Assembly: GCA_902196205.1 (NCBI GenBank)
Contig: CABIKM010000038.1
Location: forward strand, 1 to 55,471
Length of the DNA stretch: 55,471 bases
Source: Candidatus Methylomirabilis lanthanidiphila
GTDB taxonomy: Bacteria; Methylomirabilota; Methylomirabilia; Methylomirabilales; Methylomirabilaceae
Direction: 5' to 3'
Position numbers and translations under genes: made by a program. Under the pieces are notes generated by a model that had not been told where the DNA came from, made no database searches, and saw only the letters and a list, made by a program, of their open reading frames with translations. Below are positions 19,643 to 31,277 of the stretch, piece by piece. Position 1 is the first letter of the stretch. The number at the start of each line of letters is the position of its first letter.

Positions 19643-19808
19643 CCGTTAACTCACCCCTGGGAGCCCATCTGCCCAACGGGGCGGGTAACCCGAGGGCCGC
19701 CCGAACCTGGCCTCTGGAGGCGTTACCGACGCAGTCGGGCGGGCCGGCTGGTTGACAAGCGTGTTAGCCATCAATTAGCGGAATCCCACGAAGGCGTTCA
19801 TGCGGCGA

Positions 19809-22283
<2,475 letters not shown>

Positions 22284-22876
22284 TCAGTAGCCGGTGACGT
22301 AGGGGAGGCTCCTGGCAACCCGGTCGGTGGTCTCTCCAGCTTCCGACAGAACACCCATCGCGTTCCAGGTGCCTGCCAGGAGCTGATTGCGAGCGCCGTC
22401 CGGGATCATAGCAAGGATGCTCTGTTCCCCGAACTGCACGACGCGGTTCTCCAAATCAAGTATGATCTCCTGCTCCGGACGCCGCGCCAGGACCTCCGAT
22501 AATTCCGCCAGGTCTTTCGTATGCGATGTCAGGCAGGGAAGCCCGATGGCCGTGCAGTTGCCGAAGAAGATCTCGGCGAACGACGTGCCCACGATGCCTC
22601 GGATGCCCCATCGTCTCAAGGCCTCCGGCGCGTGTTCTCGCGAGGAACCGCAGCCGAAGTTTTGGCCGACCACCAGGATCGTCGCTCCCCGGCAGCGAGC
22701 CTGGTTGAACGGGTGGTCCGGCATCTGCCGGCGGTCATCCTCAAAGACGTGCGCCTCAAGCCCTTCAAAGGTGATGCATTTCAGGAAGCGGGCGGGGATG
22801 ATCCGGTCGGTGTCGATGTCGTTACCGGGCAGCGGCATCGCGCGTCCGGAGATCTGGCGCCGAATGTCGTCCTGTC

Positions 22877-22880
<4 letters not shown>
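22284..22880 (-). CDS. leuD: 3-isopropylmalate dehydratase small subunit
   Basis: Swivel-domain subunit that completes the LeuCD enzyme, isomerising 2- to 3-isopropylmalate in leucine synthesis. 198 residues with [16 protein letters not shown] and [20 protein letters not shown], both diagnostic. The start overlaps the leuC stop by 4 bases. Typical length. Confidence 0.96.
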
Positions 22881-24280
<1,400 letters not shown>

Positions 24281-24327
24281 AGTGATCGTATTGTGCCAGA
24301 TCAGTCTGTCGCACGCAAGTACCGTCA

Positions 24328-24346
24328 GTGAACCTGCACGGTTCAC
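24328..24346. promoter_or_regulatory. Perfect palindrome upstream of leuC
   Basis: GTGAACC-TGCAC-GGTTCAC, a 7-bp perfect inverted repeat 48 bases upstream of the leuC start. It may be an operator or an RNA hairpin in the leader. No leader peptide or T-box features were seen. Confidence 0.4.
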
Positions 24347-24361
24347 ACGGCCTCTTTCTCC

Positions 24362-24389
24362 TTGACACGCGTGTAAGCTGCGCTATTTT
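24362..24389 (+). promoter_or_regulatory. Candidate sigma-70 promoter
   Basis: TTGACA at 24362-24367, a 16-base spacer, and TATTTT at 24384-24389, on the plus strand facing the nucleotidyltransferase gene 185 bases away. The -35 is embedded in an ACACGCGTGT palindrome. Confidence 0.45.
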
Positions 24390-24573
24390 AAGTTTGTCTT
24401 GATTGGTTCCTATTTGAAGGGCCGTGCGCCCCTGGTGCTTGGCGAGGTGCGTAAAGTCCTGCACTGATGCGAGGGTCCCGTTGCGTCTGCGCGGGTGGTA
24501 AGCCGAGAGGCGAGCAGGTCGGTCCATTTGAATAAAGGGCGATTCTGGACAGTGAGGAGTAAGGAGGTGACGC

Positions 24574-24891
24574 ATGACAGCGGATGCGGCGATTCAGACA
24601 ATGGTTGACCGGATTGTGCAACGATTTCATCCGCTGCGCGTCATTCTCTTTGGCTCGTATGCTCGAGGATCAGCCGTCCCGGAGAGCGATGTTGATCTGC
24701 TCGTCGTCCTACGAGAAGTAGCGGACAAGCGCCGCACGACGGTAGAGATACGCCGCGCTCTCGGCGACCTCCCGGTCAGTAAGGATATCATTGTGACGAC
24801 GCCAGATGAAATCGCTCGCCGCGGCGATCTCGCCGGCAGCGTGCTGCGGCCCGCATTACGCGATGGCAAGGTCGTCTATGAGCAGCAGTGA
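24574..24891 (+). CDS. MNT-type nucleotidyltransferase domain protein
   Basis: 105 residues. It has the minimal nucleotidyltransferase signature GSYARGSAVPESDVDLLVVL, with the Gly-Ser and paired aspartates, plus a third acidic position near SKDIIVT. Such proteins usually pair with a HEPN RNase (MntA/HepT), where the nucleotidyltransferase AMPylates the toxin. No HEPN gene lies on either side here, so this copy may be an orphan or work in trans. AAGGAGGTGA lies 3 bases before the ATG, a very strong ribosome binding site. Lone antitoxin-like function is inference. Confidence 0.85.
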   Translation: MTADAAIQTMVDRIVQRFHPLRVILFGSYARGSAVPESDVDLLVVLREVADKRRTTVEIRRALGDLPVSKDIIVTTPDEIARRGDLAGSVLRPALRDGKVVYEQQ

Positions 24892-24920
24892 GCTGCTCTG
24901 CCATGGATTCGTGCTCCTCG

Positions 24921-24970
24921 TTGAGTACACCAGGCTGGGTTGAGAAATGAAATCCAGCTTTACCTGGTGA
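24921..24970. repeat. MITE-like palindromic repeat, diverged copy
   Basis: GAGTACACCAGGCTGGGTTG followed by AGAAATGAAATCCAGCTTTA: the GGCTGGGTT/AATCCAGCT palindrome seen in the longer copies at 27208, 28180 and 29112. Confidence 0.6.
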
Positions 24971-25004
24971 GGGATAGCCGGAAAAGTGCTGCTAACAGGT
25001 GACC

Positions 25005-25523
25005 ATGGAAACGAACTCAGACAACCCGTTGTTGACAAAGATTCTCACGCGCCAGGAGATCCGCCTGGTTGCTCGACGAATAAAAGCCATGCTTCCAGCG
25101 GAGATCTTTCAGTTCTCGCGGAGCCGTGGCCGGAGTGTGGAGGACACGCTCCGTATCGGGTCCCTCTCGAAGCGGTGCCAGATCGAACGCGAAAAACTCA
25201 GACTGACCGTCAAGCAGGCCGCCGAACAGTTGAGGGTCCCGCAATATCACCTGAGGGCCTGCGATGAAGGTGATCTCAGTGAGATTCGGCAAGACGTGTT
25301 GGGGGAGTACCTGGTCCTGCTGGGATTGCAGGATTGGGTACAGGAATGGATCGCTGCGAATCCTGGGCTTGCCCGAAGGCTAGGTCTCAACGAGCGTCCC
25401 GTGAACCGAACGCGCCGTACGGCGATCACTTCGGAAACTAGTAAGCGATCCAGGACCACTGTGCCACGGGCGGATGCGGCGGTCAGGAAGACTAATCCCC
25501 TGCGAACTCGTAGGAGTGGGTAG
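25005..25523 (+). CDS. XRE-like helix-turn-helix protein with basic tail
   Basis: 172 residues. The middle (about 65-115) looks like a Cro/C1-type helix-turn-helix unit: EREKLRLTVKQAAEQLRVPQ, where AAEQLRVPQYHLRACDEGD fits helices 2 and 3. The last 40 residues are rich in Arg, Thr and Ser with no fold visible. The first 60 are not recognised. GTG at 24999 and ATG at 25005 are both possible and neither has a well-spaced ribosome binding site. A DNA-binding regulator is the likeliest reading, with no target known. Confidence 0.6.
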   Translation: METNSDNPLLTKILTRQEIRLVARRIKAMLPAEIFQFSRSRGRSVEDTLRIGSLSKRCQIEREKLRLTVKQAAEQLRVPQYHLRACDEGDLSEIRQDVLGEYLVLLGLQDWVQEWIAANPGLARRLGLNERPVNRTRRTAITSETSKRSRTTVPRADAAVRKTNPLRTRRSG

Positions 25524-26055
25524 CCCTTGCACGTAAGCGTGCGACCTGATTTATCCTTGGCACACGCGTGAATCGGGCTATGTTTAGTCTGTTTTGGCGG
25601 CTCCCTGTTTCTCGGCATGGGAGTTTCGGTCATAGTGACCGGCGGAGACCCGCGATTGAAGTAGACCAAGTATTCAACCGTAGCAGTATGCCTGTACGGC
25701 CCCTTGGGGTGGGAACCCTGAAGGGCCTTGCTGTTTCCAGGAGCTTTGGCCGTACTAACTCGGGCCAGACGGTGCATGAAAAGCGAAGAGGTCTAGGCAC
25801 AAAAGCCATGTATCTTCATTTGCTATCCATTGCCTTGAGGAGGGCTACAGCATAGCCGCCACGCCAGTCTAGGCATAGCGGGATCATGCTGATCATGGCT
25901 TATCGAGATCTGGTCAAGATACAAGAGAAGAGAGCTTGACAAGTACTCGGAAAAAGGAAAGAATTTGGCTCCGTATTTGATTTCGCGCAGCAGGCATACG
26001 CTAGTCGGGCTACTCGTTGGACGGCAGACGAGAGGAAAAGGGAGACTGAATCGCG
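25524..26055. other. Gene-poor stretch with one candidate promoter
   Basis: 532 bases. A frame of 95 codons at 25568-25855 has no recognisable features and I do not call it. At 25936-25964 there is TTGACA, a 17-base spacer and AAGAAT on the plus strand, which may serve the nuclease gene starting at 26056. Confidence 0.5.
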
Positions 26056-27163
26056 ATGATCCGGCAACACGTTGAGAAGATCCGTGAAGGCCTGCGTGAG
26101 GGGCGATTTCCGAATGAAGCTGCGGTCTCGCAGGGAATCGTTCTGCGTTTGCTCGCGGCACTCGAGTGGCCGACCTACGACACGCAAGTGGTGTGCCCCG
26201 AGTTCGCTCTTGAGGGCCGGCGCGTGGATTTTGCACTCTGTTACCCGCCCGGTAGGCCGCAGGTCTTTGTTGAGGTTAAGCAGATCGGTCAGAGTGACGG
26301 GGCCGAGCGTCAACTCTTCGAGTATGCTTTTCACAAGGGCGTCCCGCTCGCGATCTTGACCGACGGGCGGGAGTGGAACTTTTTTCTACCTGCGGAAGCT
26401 GGCGACTACGGGGAGCGGCGAGTCTACAAACTCGATTTAGTCGAGCGTGATATTGAGGAGTCAGTCCGGCGGTTCACACGTTATCTCAGGTACGAGGACG
26501 TCTGTTCTGGAACAGCGCTGGCGGCTACACGCGCCGATTACCAGGATGTCGCGCGATCTCGCCAGATTCGTGACGCACTGCCACAGGCTTGGCTCAAGCT
26601 CGTCGAAGAGGAGGATGAGATCCTCCTTGAATTGCTCGCTGACCGCGTCGAGAGCCTATGCGGCTACAAGCCCGACCCGGATATGGTCGGCTCAGTTTCT
26701 GGCTCAGAATGTTCAGCTTCGTCCAGCCTCTCCGACGACTCCGACCCAGAGGCTAATCGTTTCCGCCCCCTCTGTTGCTCCACCTGGAAGAACACAGCAT
26801 GGACCGCAAGGCGCCCCCTCCGCCATTGGTTTCGTTCTACACGGCCAGTTCTCGCCATGCCGGAATGCTCGCCACGTGTTGGTGTCTGTCATCGAGGCAT
26901 TGGCTGAGCGTGACCCGTCGTTCCTTGAGAAATTTGCGTCACTCCCACGACACGGGAACAAGCGTCGCTACGTCGCTCGCGATCGCAACGACCTCTATCC
27001 AGACCGGCCAGACCTCGTACAAAAGGAGTCGCACCAGCTTCGTTCGGGTTATTGGTTGAGCGTCCACTGGGGTCGCAAGTCCATCGAACGAATCCTTACT
27101 ATCGCATGCGGGGTGGCCGGTCTTCGGTATGGGACTGATCTTAAGATTAACTTCTGGCAGTGA
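26056..27163 (+). pseudogene. HsdR-N-like PD-(D/E)xK nuclease, frameshifted
   Basis: The first frame (26056 to about 26688) encodes an HsdR N-terminal-like nuclease domain: RRVDFALCYP with D58, and FVEVKQ with E73 and K75, followed by AILTDGREWNFF. This type stands alone and is not the full type I motor subunit. At about 26686-26690 the reading must move +1: skipping one G gives DMV then AQFLAQNVQLRP, and the second frame continues to 27163 with a conserved-looking C-terminal domain ending IERILTIACGVAGLRYGTDL. Both halves look intact, so a single inserted base, a sequencing error or programmed shifting are all possible. Without the shift, the protein stops at 26907 with an unrelated tail. 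Confidence 0.7.
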
Positions 27164-27207
27164 CAGGCTGCGATTCAAACGGCTCTGCGCTCCACTCGCA
27201 GTACGCC

Positions 27208-27354
27208 GTAGGCTGGGTTGAGGAACGAAACCCAGCTCAACCGGGTGAAGCGTGGAAGATACCCCGCCGACTGGGCGGTGAGATCGCTGGACGTCACGGC
27301 GTCTCAACGGGAGGAAGCGGATTGCTGGGATTCGCTTTGCTCATCCCATCCTTT
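27208..27354. repeat. MITE-like element, copy A
   Basis: About 147 bases. The left end GTAGGCTGGGTTGAGGAACG is an imperfect inverted match to the right end (TTCGCTTTGCTCATCCCATC near 27331-27350). The body includes GAAACCCAGCTCAACCGGGT and CCGCCGACTGGGCGGTGAGA. No coding content. It lies in the 383-base gap after the nuclease gene; the rest of that gap shows nothing else. Confidence 0.7.
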
Positions 27355-27546
27355 CTGGCTCGTAAACTAGTTAGTAGTAGGCACCGGAATACGAGATGGG
27401 GCGCAGTATCTATCCTCAGTGTTCTGTGAGTTGTTTGGCTTCGGACCTTCGTCATCATCCGGCAAGAAGCGCCGCATCAATCTGAATTGGAGCATAGTAG
27501 ATTCCGATATCCTTGGATGGTATCGGGGGATAAGATAATCGGGGTC

Positions 27547-27981
27547 ATGAGAATGAGAGTTGTTGAGATCAGGCTGGCTGTAATTCTGTGTGCCGCTATG
27601 TTGGTAATCGGGTGGGCTGCGAATGGAGAGGGTCAGGACCCGAAAGGGAAGGAGCCAAGCGCAGCTGAAGCATTAGCTGAGATTCGGGACTTGATCAATC
27701 AGCTTAATGCGCTCGGAGTGCATCCGAACATGGGGACTTCTACTACCACTACTACCAGTACTATGATACCAGGAGCCAAGCCATCTGGCCCTCAGCCTTC
27801 CATCGGATCGACAGCTCAGAAGCTGCTGGAAAAGATCTACGGACTCGTCCCCTACATCGAAACAGATGAATTTCGAGTTAAAGAGATCCGGTGGACTGTC
27901 GGGTGGAATACCAACATGGAGGTTACGATGGAGAGACGACCAAATGTTGGAAAGAGAGGCGTAGGGGTAAAGGAACGCTAG
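27547..27981 (+). CDS. Small exported protein of unknown function
   Basis: 144 residues from the ATG at 27547. A signal peptide is clear (EIRLAVILCAAMLVIGWAAN, then GEGQ). The mature part has a short amphipathic helix (SAAEALAEIRDLINQLNALG), a Ser/Thr-rich linker with a Thr run, and a basic end. No family recognised. No strong ribosome binding site; another ATG at 27553 is equally possible, and the frame begins at 27487. The surroundings are repeats and gaps. Confidence 0.55.
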   Translation: MRMRVVEIRLAVILCAAMLVIGWAANGEGQDPKGKEPSAAEALAEIRDLINQLNALGVHPNMGTSTTTTTSTMIPGAKPSGPQPSIGSTAQKLLEKIYGLVPYIETDEFRVKEIRWTVGWNTNMEVTMERRPNVGKRGVGVKER

Positions 27982-28011
27982 TGTAATGCGTCTAACGCTT
28001 CTTTACATTCA

Positions 28012-28090
28012 CCGTTCACCTTGAGCCTGTCGAAGGGTGAAGCATTTAAATGGGTTCCGTTCATGGGTTCGACCAGCTCACCACGAATGG
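28012..28090. repeat. Large imperfect inverted repeat of the TTGAGCCTGTCGAAGG type
   Basis: Left arm CCGTTCACCTTGAGCCTGTC plus GAAGGGTGAA, right arm (read in reverse complement) CCATTCGTGGTGAGCTGGTC plus GAACCCATGAA. The arms match over about 30 bases around a short loop. Sequences of this word type (TTCGACAGGCTCA) are known as dispersed repeats in many bacterial genomes. Confidence 0.7.
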
Positions 28091-28179
28091 ACTGTAAAGG
28101 GATTTATGACGCACTACACTCGCTGATGTACTGTACGAACCGAAGAGCAAGACCCCAGCAAACTTAATTACAGTACGCC

Positions 28180-28300
28180 GTAGGCTGGGTTGAGGAACGA
28201 AACCCGGCTCGACTGGGTGGAGCGCAGAGTATATCCTGCTGACTGAGCGACAGGATCGCTAAGTGAAGTGCTCGGATTCGCGCTGCTCATCCCAGCCTAC
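28180..28300. repeat. MITE-like element, copy B (both ends intact)
   Basis: 121 bases. Left end GTAGGCTGGGTTGAGGAACG and right end TTCGCGCTGCTCATCCCAGC plus CTAC are imperfect inverted repeats of about 24 bases. The 9 bases before the left end (CAGTACGCC) are shared with copies A and C. Confidence 0.75.
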
Positions 28301-28375
28301 CTGGCCGCGAGCAGTGGACGGCAGCGAGAACGGATGACCGAGTGCCTTAACGCGGAAAAAACACAAAAGGCGATC

Positions 28376-28403
28376 TTGACAAATATACGGAAAGCTGTAA
28401 AAG
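28376..28403 (+). promoter_or_regulatory. Candidate promoter of the vapBC-type operon
   Basis: TTGACA at 28376-28381, a 16-base spacer, then TAAAAG, within an AT-rich stretch that also holds TATATT at 28404. It lies about 45 bases before the antitoxin ribosome binding site. Confidence 0.45.
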
Positions 28404-28443
28404 TATATTTATGTAATATCATGTGTGAGAAGGGGGGAAAGCC

Positions 28444-28704
28444 ATGAAAACCACCATCGAGCTGTCGGATGATCTCTACCGGCAAGCCAAAGCCGAGGCG
28501 GCCTTGCGTGGGCGCAAGCTCAGAGAGCTAGTGGAGGAAGGTTTGCGTTTGGTGATCCAGAGCCCCCGCAACCGGGCCACACGGCCTACGCTACGGGAGC
28601 TCATGAAGAACGCATGCGGAGTGGTGGATTCCGGTCTTCCGGACCTCGCCTCCAACCCGAAACACCTTGCAGGTTTTGGCCGCCATGCCCGTCGCCATCA
28701 CTGA
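28444..28704 (+). CDS. VapB-type antitoxin
   Basis: 86 residues. The N-terminus MKTTIELSDDLYRQAKAEAA is a ribbon-helix-helix fold of the type that binds DNA as a dimer and represses its own operon; the rest would mask the PIN toxin. AGGGGGGAAA lies just before the ATG. The stop overlaps the toxin gene by 20 bases, typical coupling. The last 12 residues (AGFGRHARRHH) are read from the toxin start region in another frame. Confidence 0.88.
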   Translation: MKTTIELSDDLYRQAKAEAALRGRKLRELVEEGLRLVIQSPRNRATRPTLRELMKNACGVVDSGLPDLASNPKHLAGFGRHARRHH

Positions 28705-29098
28705 CACCGGCCCGCTCGTGGCGTTGCTCGATCGGGCCGAGCGACATCATGGGTGGGTGATGGAACGGGTTGCTGAACTGGAGGCGCCGTTGTTGGTGTG
28801 CGAACCGGTACTGGCGGAAGCGATGTTCCTGCTCGCGCGGTTGCCGAAAGCTCAGGAGGCCGTGTGGGAGCTGTTGGAAAATGGCGCTATTCGAATTGCG
28901 TTGCACATCGAAGAACAGATAGTGGCGCTGCGGGCGCTTCATCGCAAGTATCGTGATCGCCCGATGTCTCTCGCTGACGCCTGTGTCGTGCGCATGGCCG
29001 AGCTGCACGAACACCACGCGGTATTCACACTGGACTCCGATTTTTCGGTCTATCGTAAACACGGGCGCGAACCGCTTATCCTGATTCACCCGTCTTGA
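28685..29098 (+). CDS. VapC-type PIN-domain toxin
   Basis: 137 residues. PIN ribonucleases cut tRNA or rRNA using a Mg-binding acidic quartet; here the acids are in ITDTGPLVALLDR, LAEAMFLL, SLADACVVRM and FTLDSDFSVYR. The ATG at 28685 is chosen because the PIN domain begins at once (MPVAITDTGPL); an ATG at 28667 is in frame. It is neutralised in all likelihood by the overlapping upstream antitoxin. The gene appears intact. Confidence 0.9.
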   Translation: MPVAITDTGPLVALLDRAERHHGWVMERVAELEAPLLVCEPVLAEAMFLLARLPKAQEAVWELLENGAIRIALHIEEQIVALRALHRKYRDRPMSLADACVVRMAELHEHHAVFTLDSDFSVYRKHGREPLILIHPS

Positions 29099-29111
29099 GG
29101 GGCAGTACGCC

Positions 29112-29194
29112 GTAGGCCGGGTTGAGGAACGAAACTCAGCTCAACTGGGTGGAACGTGGAATATATCCCGCTGACTGGGCGGTGGTATCGTCGG
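29112..29194. repeat. MITE-like element, copy C (right end missing)
   Basis: GTAGGCCGGGTTGAGGAACG, then GAAACTCAGCTCAACTGGGT and CCCGCTGACTGGGCGGTGGT. It matches copies A and B on the left and in the body, but similarity stops near 29194 before the right terminal repeat. It starts 13 bases after the toxin stop. Confidence 0.65.
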
Positions 29195-29318
29195 GAGTTA
29201 GTTACAGCTTGCCAATGGGAGTAACGGGGCGTTCGGGTATAGAAGAATCGTTTGCGCTTCGGCGCAAAGGCGTTGTACGATTCGATAGTCCTGGATAGAG
29301 GCGTGTAAGGGACAGATC

Positions 29319-29534
29319 ATGCGACGTGTTTTCTCTCCTACAGAGATTTTGGCTCGGGCTGAACAGGAAGGTATTGACCTGTCGATGTTGCGCGAACGCC
29401 TTCGGCTGACCCCGACTCAGCGCCTCGAGCGCCACCAAGCCGCCTTGGCGCTGGTCGAGGCGCTGCGCGACGCGAAGAGGAAAGGGAGTCGTGGTACAGA
29501 CCGAGCGATTGCTGGGCGCCCTTTGCAAGGCTGA
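29319..29534 (+). CDS. Small protein preceding a nucleotidyltransferase
   Basis: 71 residues, largely helical and charged (SPTEILARAEQEGIDLSMLR, then TQRLERHQAALALVEALRDA). AAGGGA lies 6 bases before the ATG. It overlaps the next gene by 44 bases in another frame, so the pair is probably coupled. Small helical partners in front of nucleotidyltransferase genes are common in toxin-antitoxin-like cassettes, but this one is not recognised as a named family. Confidence 0.7.
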   Translation: MRRVFSPTEILARAEQEGIDLSMLRERLRLTPTQRLERHQAALALVEALRDAKRKGSRGTDRAIAGRPLQG

Positions 29535-29988
29535 CGTCGCCTTTGTCGTCATTGGCGGTATGGCGGCTGTCGCGCAGGGCTCCTCGTATGTTACCGCGGA
29601 CTTGGATATCTGCTATCAGCGGCAACCGCGCAACTACGAACGGCTCAGTCGCGCCCTTCAACCTTTCCATCCGCAGTTACGCGGGGCTCCCGCCGATCTC
29701 CCTTTCATTCTCGACGCCGCGACACTCAAAGCCGGACTGAATTTCACCTTGACAACAGATGGTGGCGATCTCGATCTCATGGGCGAGGTGAAGGGGCTGG
29801 GAGACTATGAAGCGGTCAGAGCTCATGCAGAAGAGGTAGAGATTTACGGATATCCCGTTTTAGTGCTTACGCTCGCGGGGCTCATTCACTCTAAGCAGGC
29901 TACGGGACGCCCGAAAGATCTCCGACTCATCGAAGAACTCCAAGCCCTTCAGGCACTGTGGACGGAATCTCAGCAGAAGGAGCGGTGA
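29491..29988 (+). CDS. Nucleotidyltransferase-fold protein (AbiEii/DUF6036-like)
   Basis: 165 residues starting GTG, with AAAGGGAG just upstream. The N-terminal half has the nucleotidyltransferase pattern VVIGGMAAVAQGSSYVTADLDICY: a Gly-Gly turn followed by a D-x-D metal site. Further acids occur in DGGDLDLMGEV. The C-terminal part (HSKQATGRPKDLRLIEELQA) is typical of this group. Relatives include AbiEii-type toxins of abortive infection systems, but substrate and role are unknown. It forms a unit with the small gene at 29319. Confidence 0.8.
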   Translation: MVQTERLLGALCKADVAFVVIGGMAAVAQGSSYVTADLDICYQRQPRNYERLSRALQPFHPQLRGAPADLPFILDAATLKAGLNFTLTTDGGDLDLMGEVKGLGDYEAVRAHAEEVEIYGYPVLVLTLAGLIHSKQATGRPKDLRLIEELQALQALWTESQQKER

Positions 29989-30041
29989 GTGGTAGACAGA
30001 GGTGTATCGCCTCACCACGGACTGGAAGTACGGTGGAACCA

Positions 30042-30242
30042 ATGGAGGCCATGAGTCCTGAGGTGACGTGGCTCTTCGCCGCGATGGAAAAGCGGCGACG
30101 CAAACTGGCCGGGCTGCCGTTTCTGGAGAAAGTGCGCGCGGTGGTACAGCTCCAGCGGATGATCGCACCCATCCTCGGCGCACGAGGCCGGCAAGTGCGC
30201 GCGTGGGACATCGAACTCTCAGGCAGGCTAGGAGGAAAAGCG
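30042..30242 (+). other. Small conserved-looking segment fused in frame to the next gene
   Basis: From ATG 30042 or 30051 the frame encodes about 60 basic residues (EVTWLFAAMEKRRRKLAGLP, LEKVRAVVQLQRMIAPIL, ARGRQVRAW). This looks like a genuine short protein of the kind found after nucleotidyltransferase genes. No stop codon separates it from the exported HEAT protein starting at 30243. It may be a small gene that lost its stop, or the first part of a longer product. Confidence 0.5.
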
Positions 30243-31277
30243 ATGGAAAACCCTAGCACAGAAGGTCGCCGATACCAACGGAACGGACCCGCATTGGCTG
30301 CGGTTGCTTTCGCTTTTCATGTCCTCTCGATACCGTTCGCAGCCGAAATAACCTCTGCAGACATGCTGCACTTCAAGCTGCTTGGCGAATGGGCGAATGC
30401 CGATGCAATGGAGGGTAAGCTGGGCTTGTATTCCGTAGCGCAGCTCACAGGTAACTCCGCCACCTTCGTGAGTGATGTAACTATTCCGGACGGAACAGTG
30501 GTAAACGCTGGCCAGAGGTTTACCAAAACCTGGCGGGTCAAGAACAGCGGCTCAACAAGTTGGAACGGTTACAGTTTGACGTTTAGCGGTGGTGATAAAA
30601 TGGGCACCTCGACCTCTGTCGCTGTCCCGACGACTACGCCAGGGGCGATGGTGGATATAAGCGTCCCGATGATCGCTCCGACTGAGCCGGGTCCCCACCG
30701 GGGCGATTGGCGGATGCGCGCTGCCGACGGGGCACCGTTCGGCGAGGACGTCTTCGTCTTGATCACGGTCAAAGGGACTCGCCCGCTCGCCGAATTGGAG
30801 ACCGATCTTCGGGATCATTCCCCTGAAGTCCGCAAGAAGGCGGTAGAAGCTCTTGCAGCCTTAGGGCCGCAGGCCGCGCCGACACTGATGCAAGCCTTGA
30901 AGAAAGATGCTGATGCGGGAGTGCGAGGTCTCGCGATGGCGGGCTTGGCCGACATCAAGCCGCTGAGCAAGGAGGCGTTCCTAGGAATACTCACGGCCCT
31001 TAATGACCCGGACGATACTGTCCAATTAATCGCGATGGAGGTTCTCTACGCAATCGGCCCTGGGGCCGTCCCGACATTGGTCGGGCCGGAGACAGTCCCG
31101 ACCTTGGCTAGGGCTTTGACAAACCCTAATCCGGCAGCGCAGAGCATGGCAATTCAACTTCTCGGCGTTCTCGGTCCCGCAGCCAAAGAAGCAGTTCCTG
31201 CATTGAGGGAACTCGTTACTCGCCAGCCGAATAACGATTTAGCAAAAGAGGCTCTCCGGGTAATCGAGGGCCATTGA
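30243..31277 (+). CDS. Exported NBR1-like Ig domain and HEAT-repeat protein
   Basis: 344 residues. The ATG at 30243 has AGGAGG 7 bases upstream and is followed by a signal-like hydrophobic segment (ALAAVAFAFHVLSIPFAAE). Residues about 75-180 match the NBR1-type immunoglobulin fold: FVSDVTIPDGTVVNAGQ, FTKTWRVKNSGSTSW and GDWRMRAADG. Residues about 185-340 are HEAT-like repeats (EVRKKAVEALAALGPQAAP, and QSMAIQLLGVLGPAAKEAVP). Both domains bind protein partners; the target is unknown and an extracytoplasmic location is inferred. The frame stays open upstream to 29958. Confidence 0.82.
   Translation: MENPSTEGRRYQRNGPALAAVAFAFHVLSIPFAAEITSADMLHFKLLGEWANADAMEGKLGLYSVAQLTGNSATFVSDVTIPDGTVVNAGQRFTKTWRVKNSGSTSWNGYSLTFSGGDKMGTSTSVAVPTTTPGAMVDISVPMIAPTEPGPHRGDWRMRAADGAPFGEDVFVLITVKGTRPLAELETDLRDHSPEVRKKAVEALAALGPQAAPTLMQALKKDADAGVRGLAMAGLADIKPLSKEAFLGILTALNDPDDTVQLIAMEVLYAIGPGAVPTLVGPETVPTLARALTNPNPAAQSMAIQLLGVLGPAAKEAVPALRELVTRQPNNDLAKEALRVIEGH

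Noticed and set aside
24281-24573. Leader peptide or T-box control for leuCD
   Set aside because: No leucine-rich short frame or T-box motif was found on the minus strand; only a 7-bp palindrome is present.
25568-25855. 95-codon frame between the XRE-like gene and the nuclease
   Set aside because: No ribosome binding site, no domain-like pattern, and unusual composition; probably chance.
26056-26907. Treating the nuclease frame to 26907 as the complete protein
   Set aside because: The residues after about 210 are low-complexity and unlike the family, while the other frame continues with a plausible domain; the frameshift reading is better.
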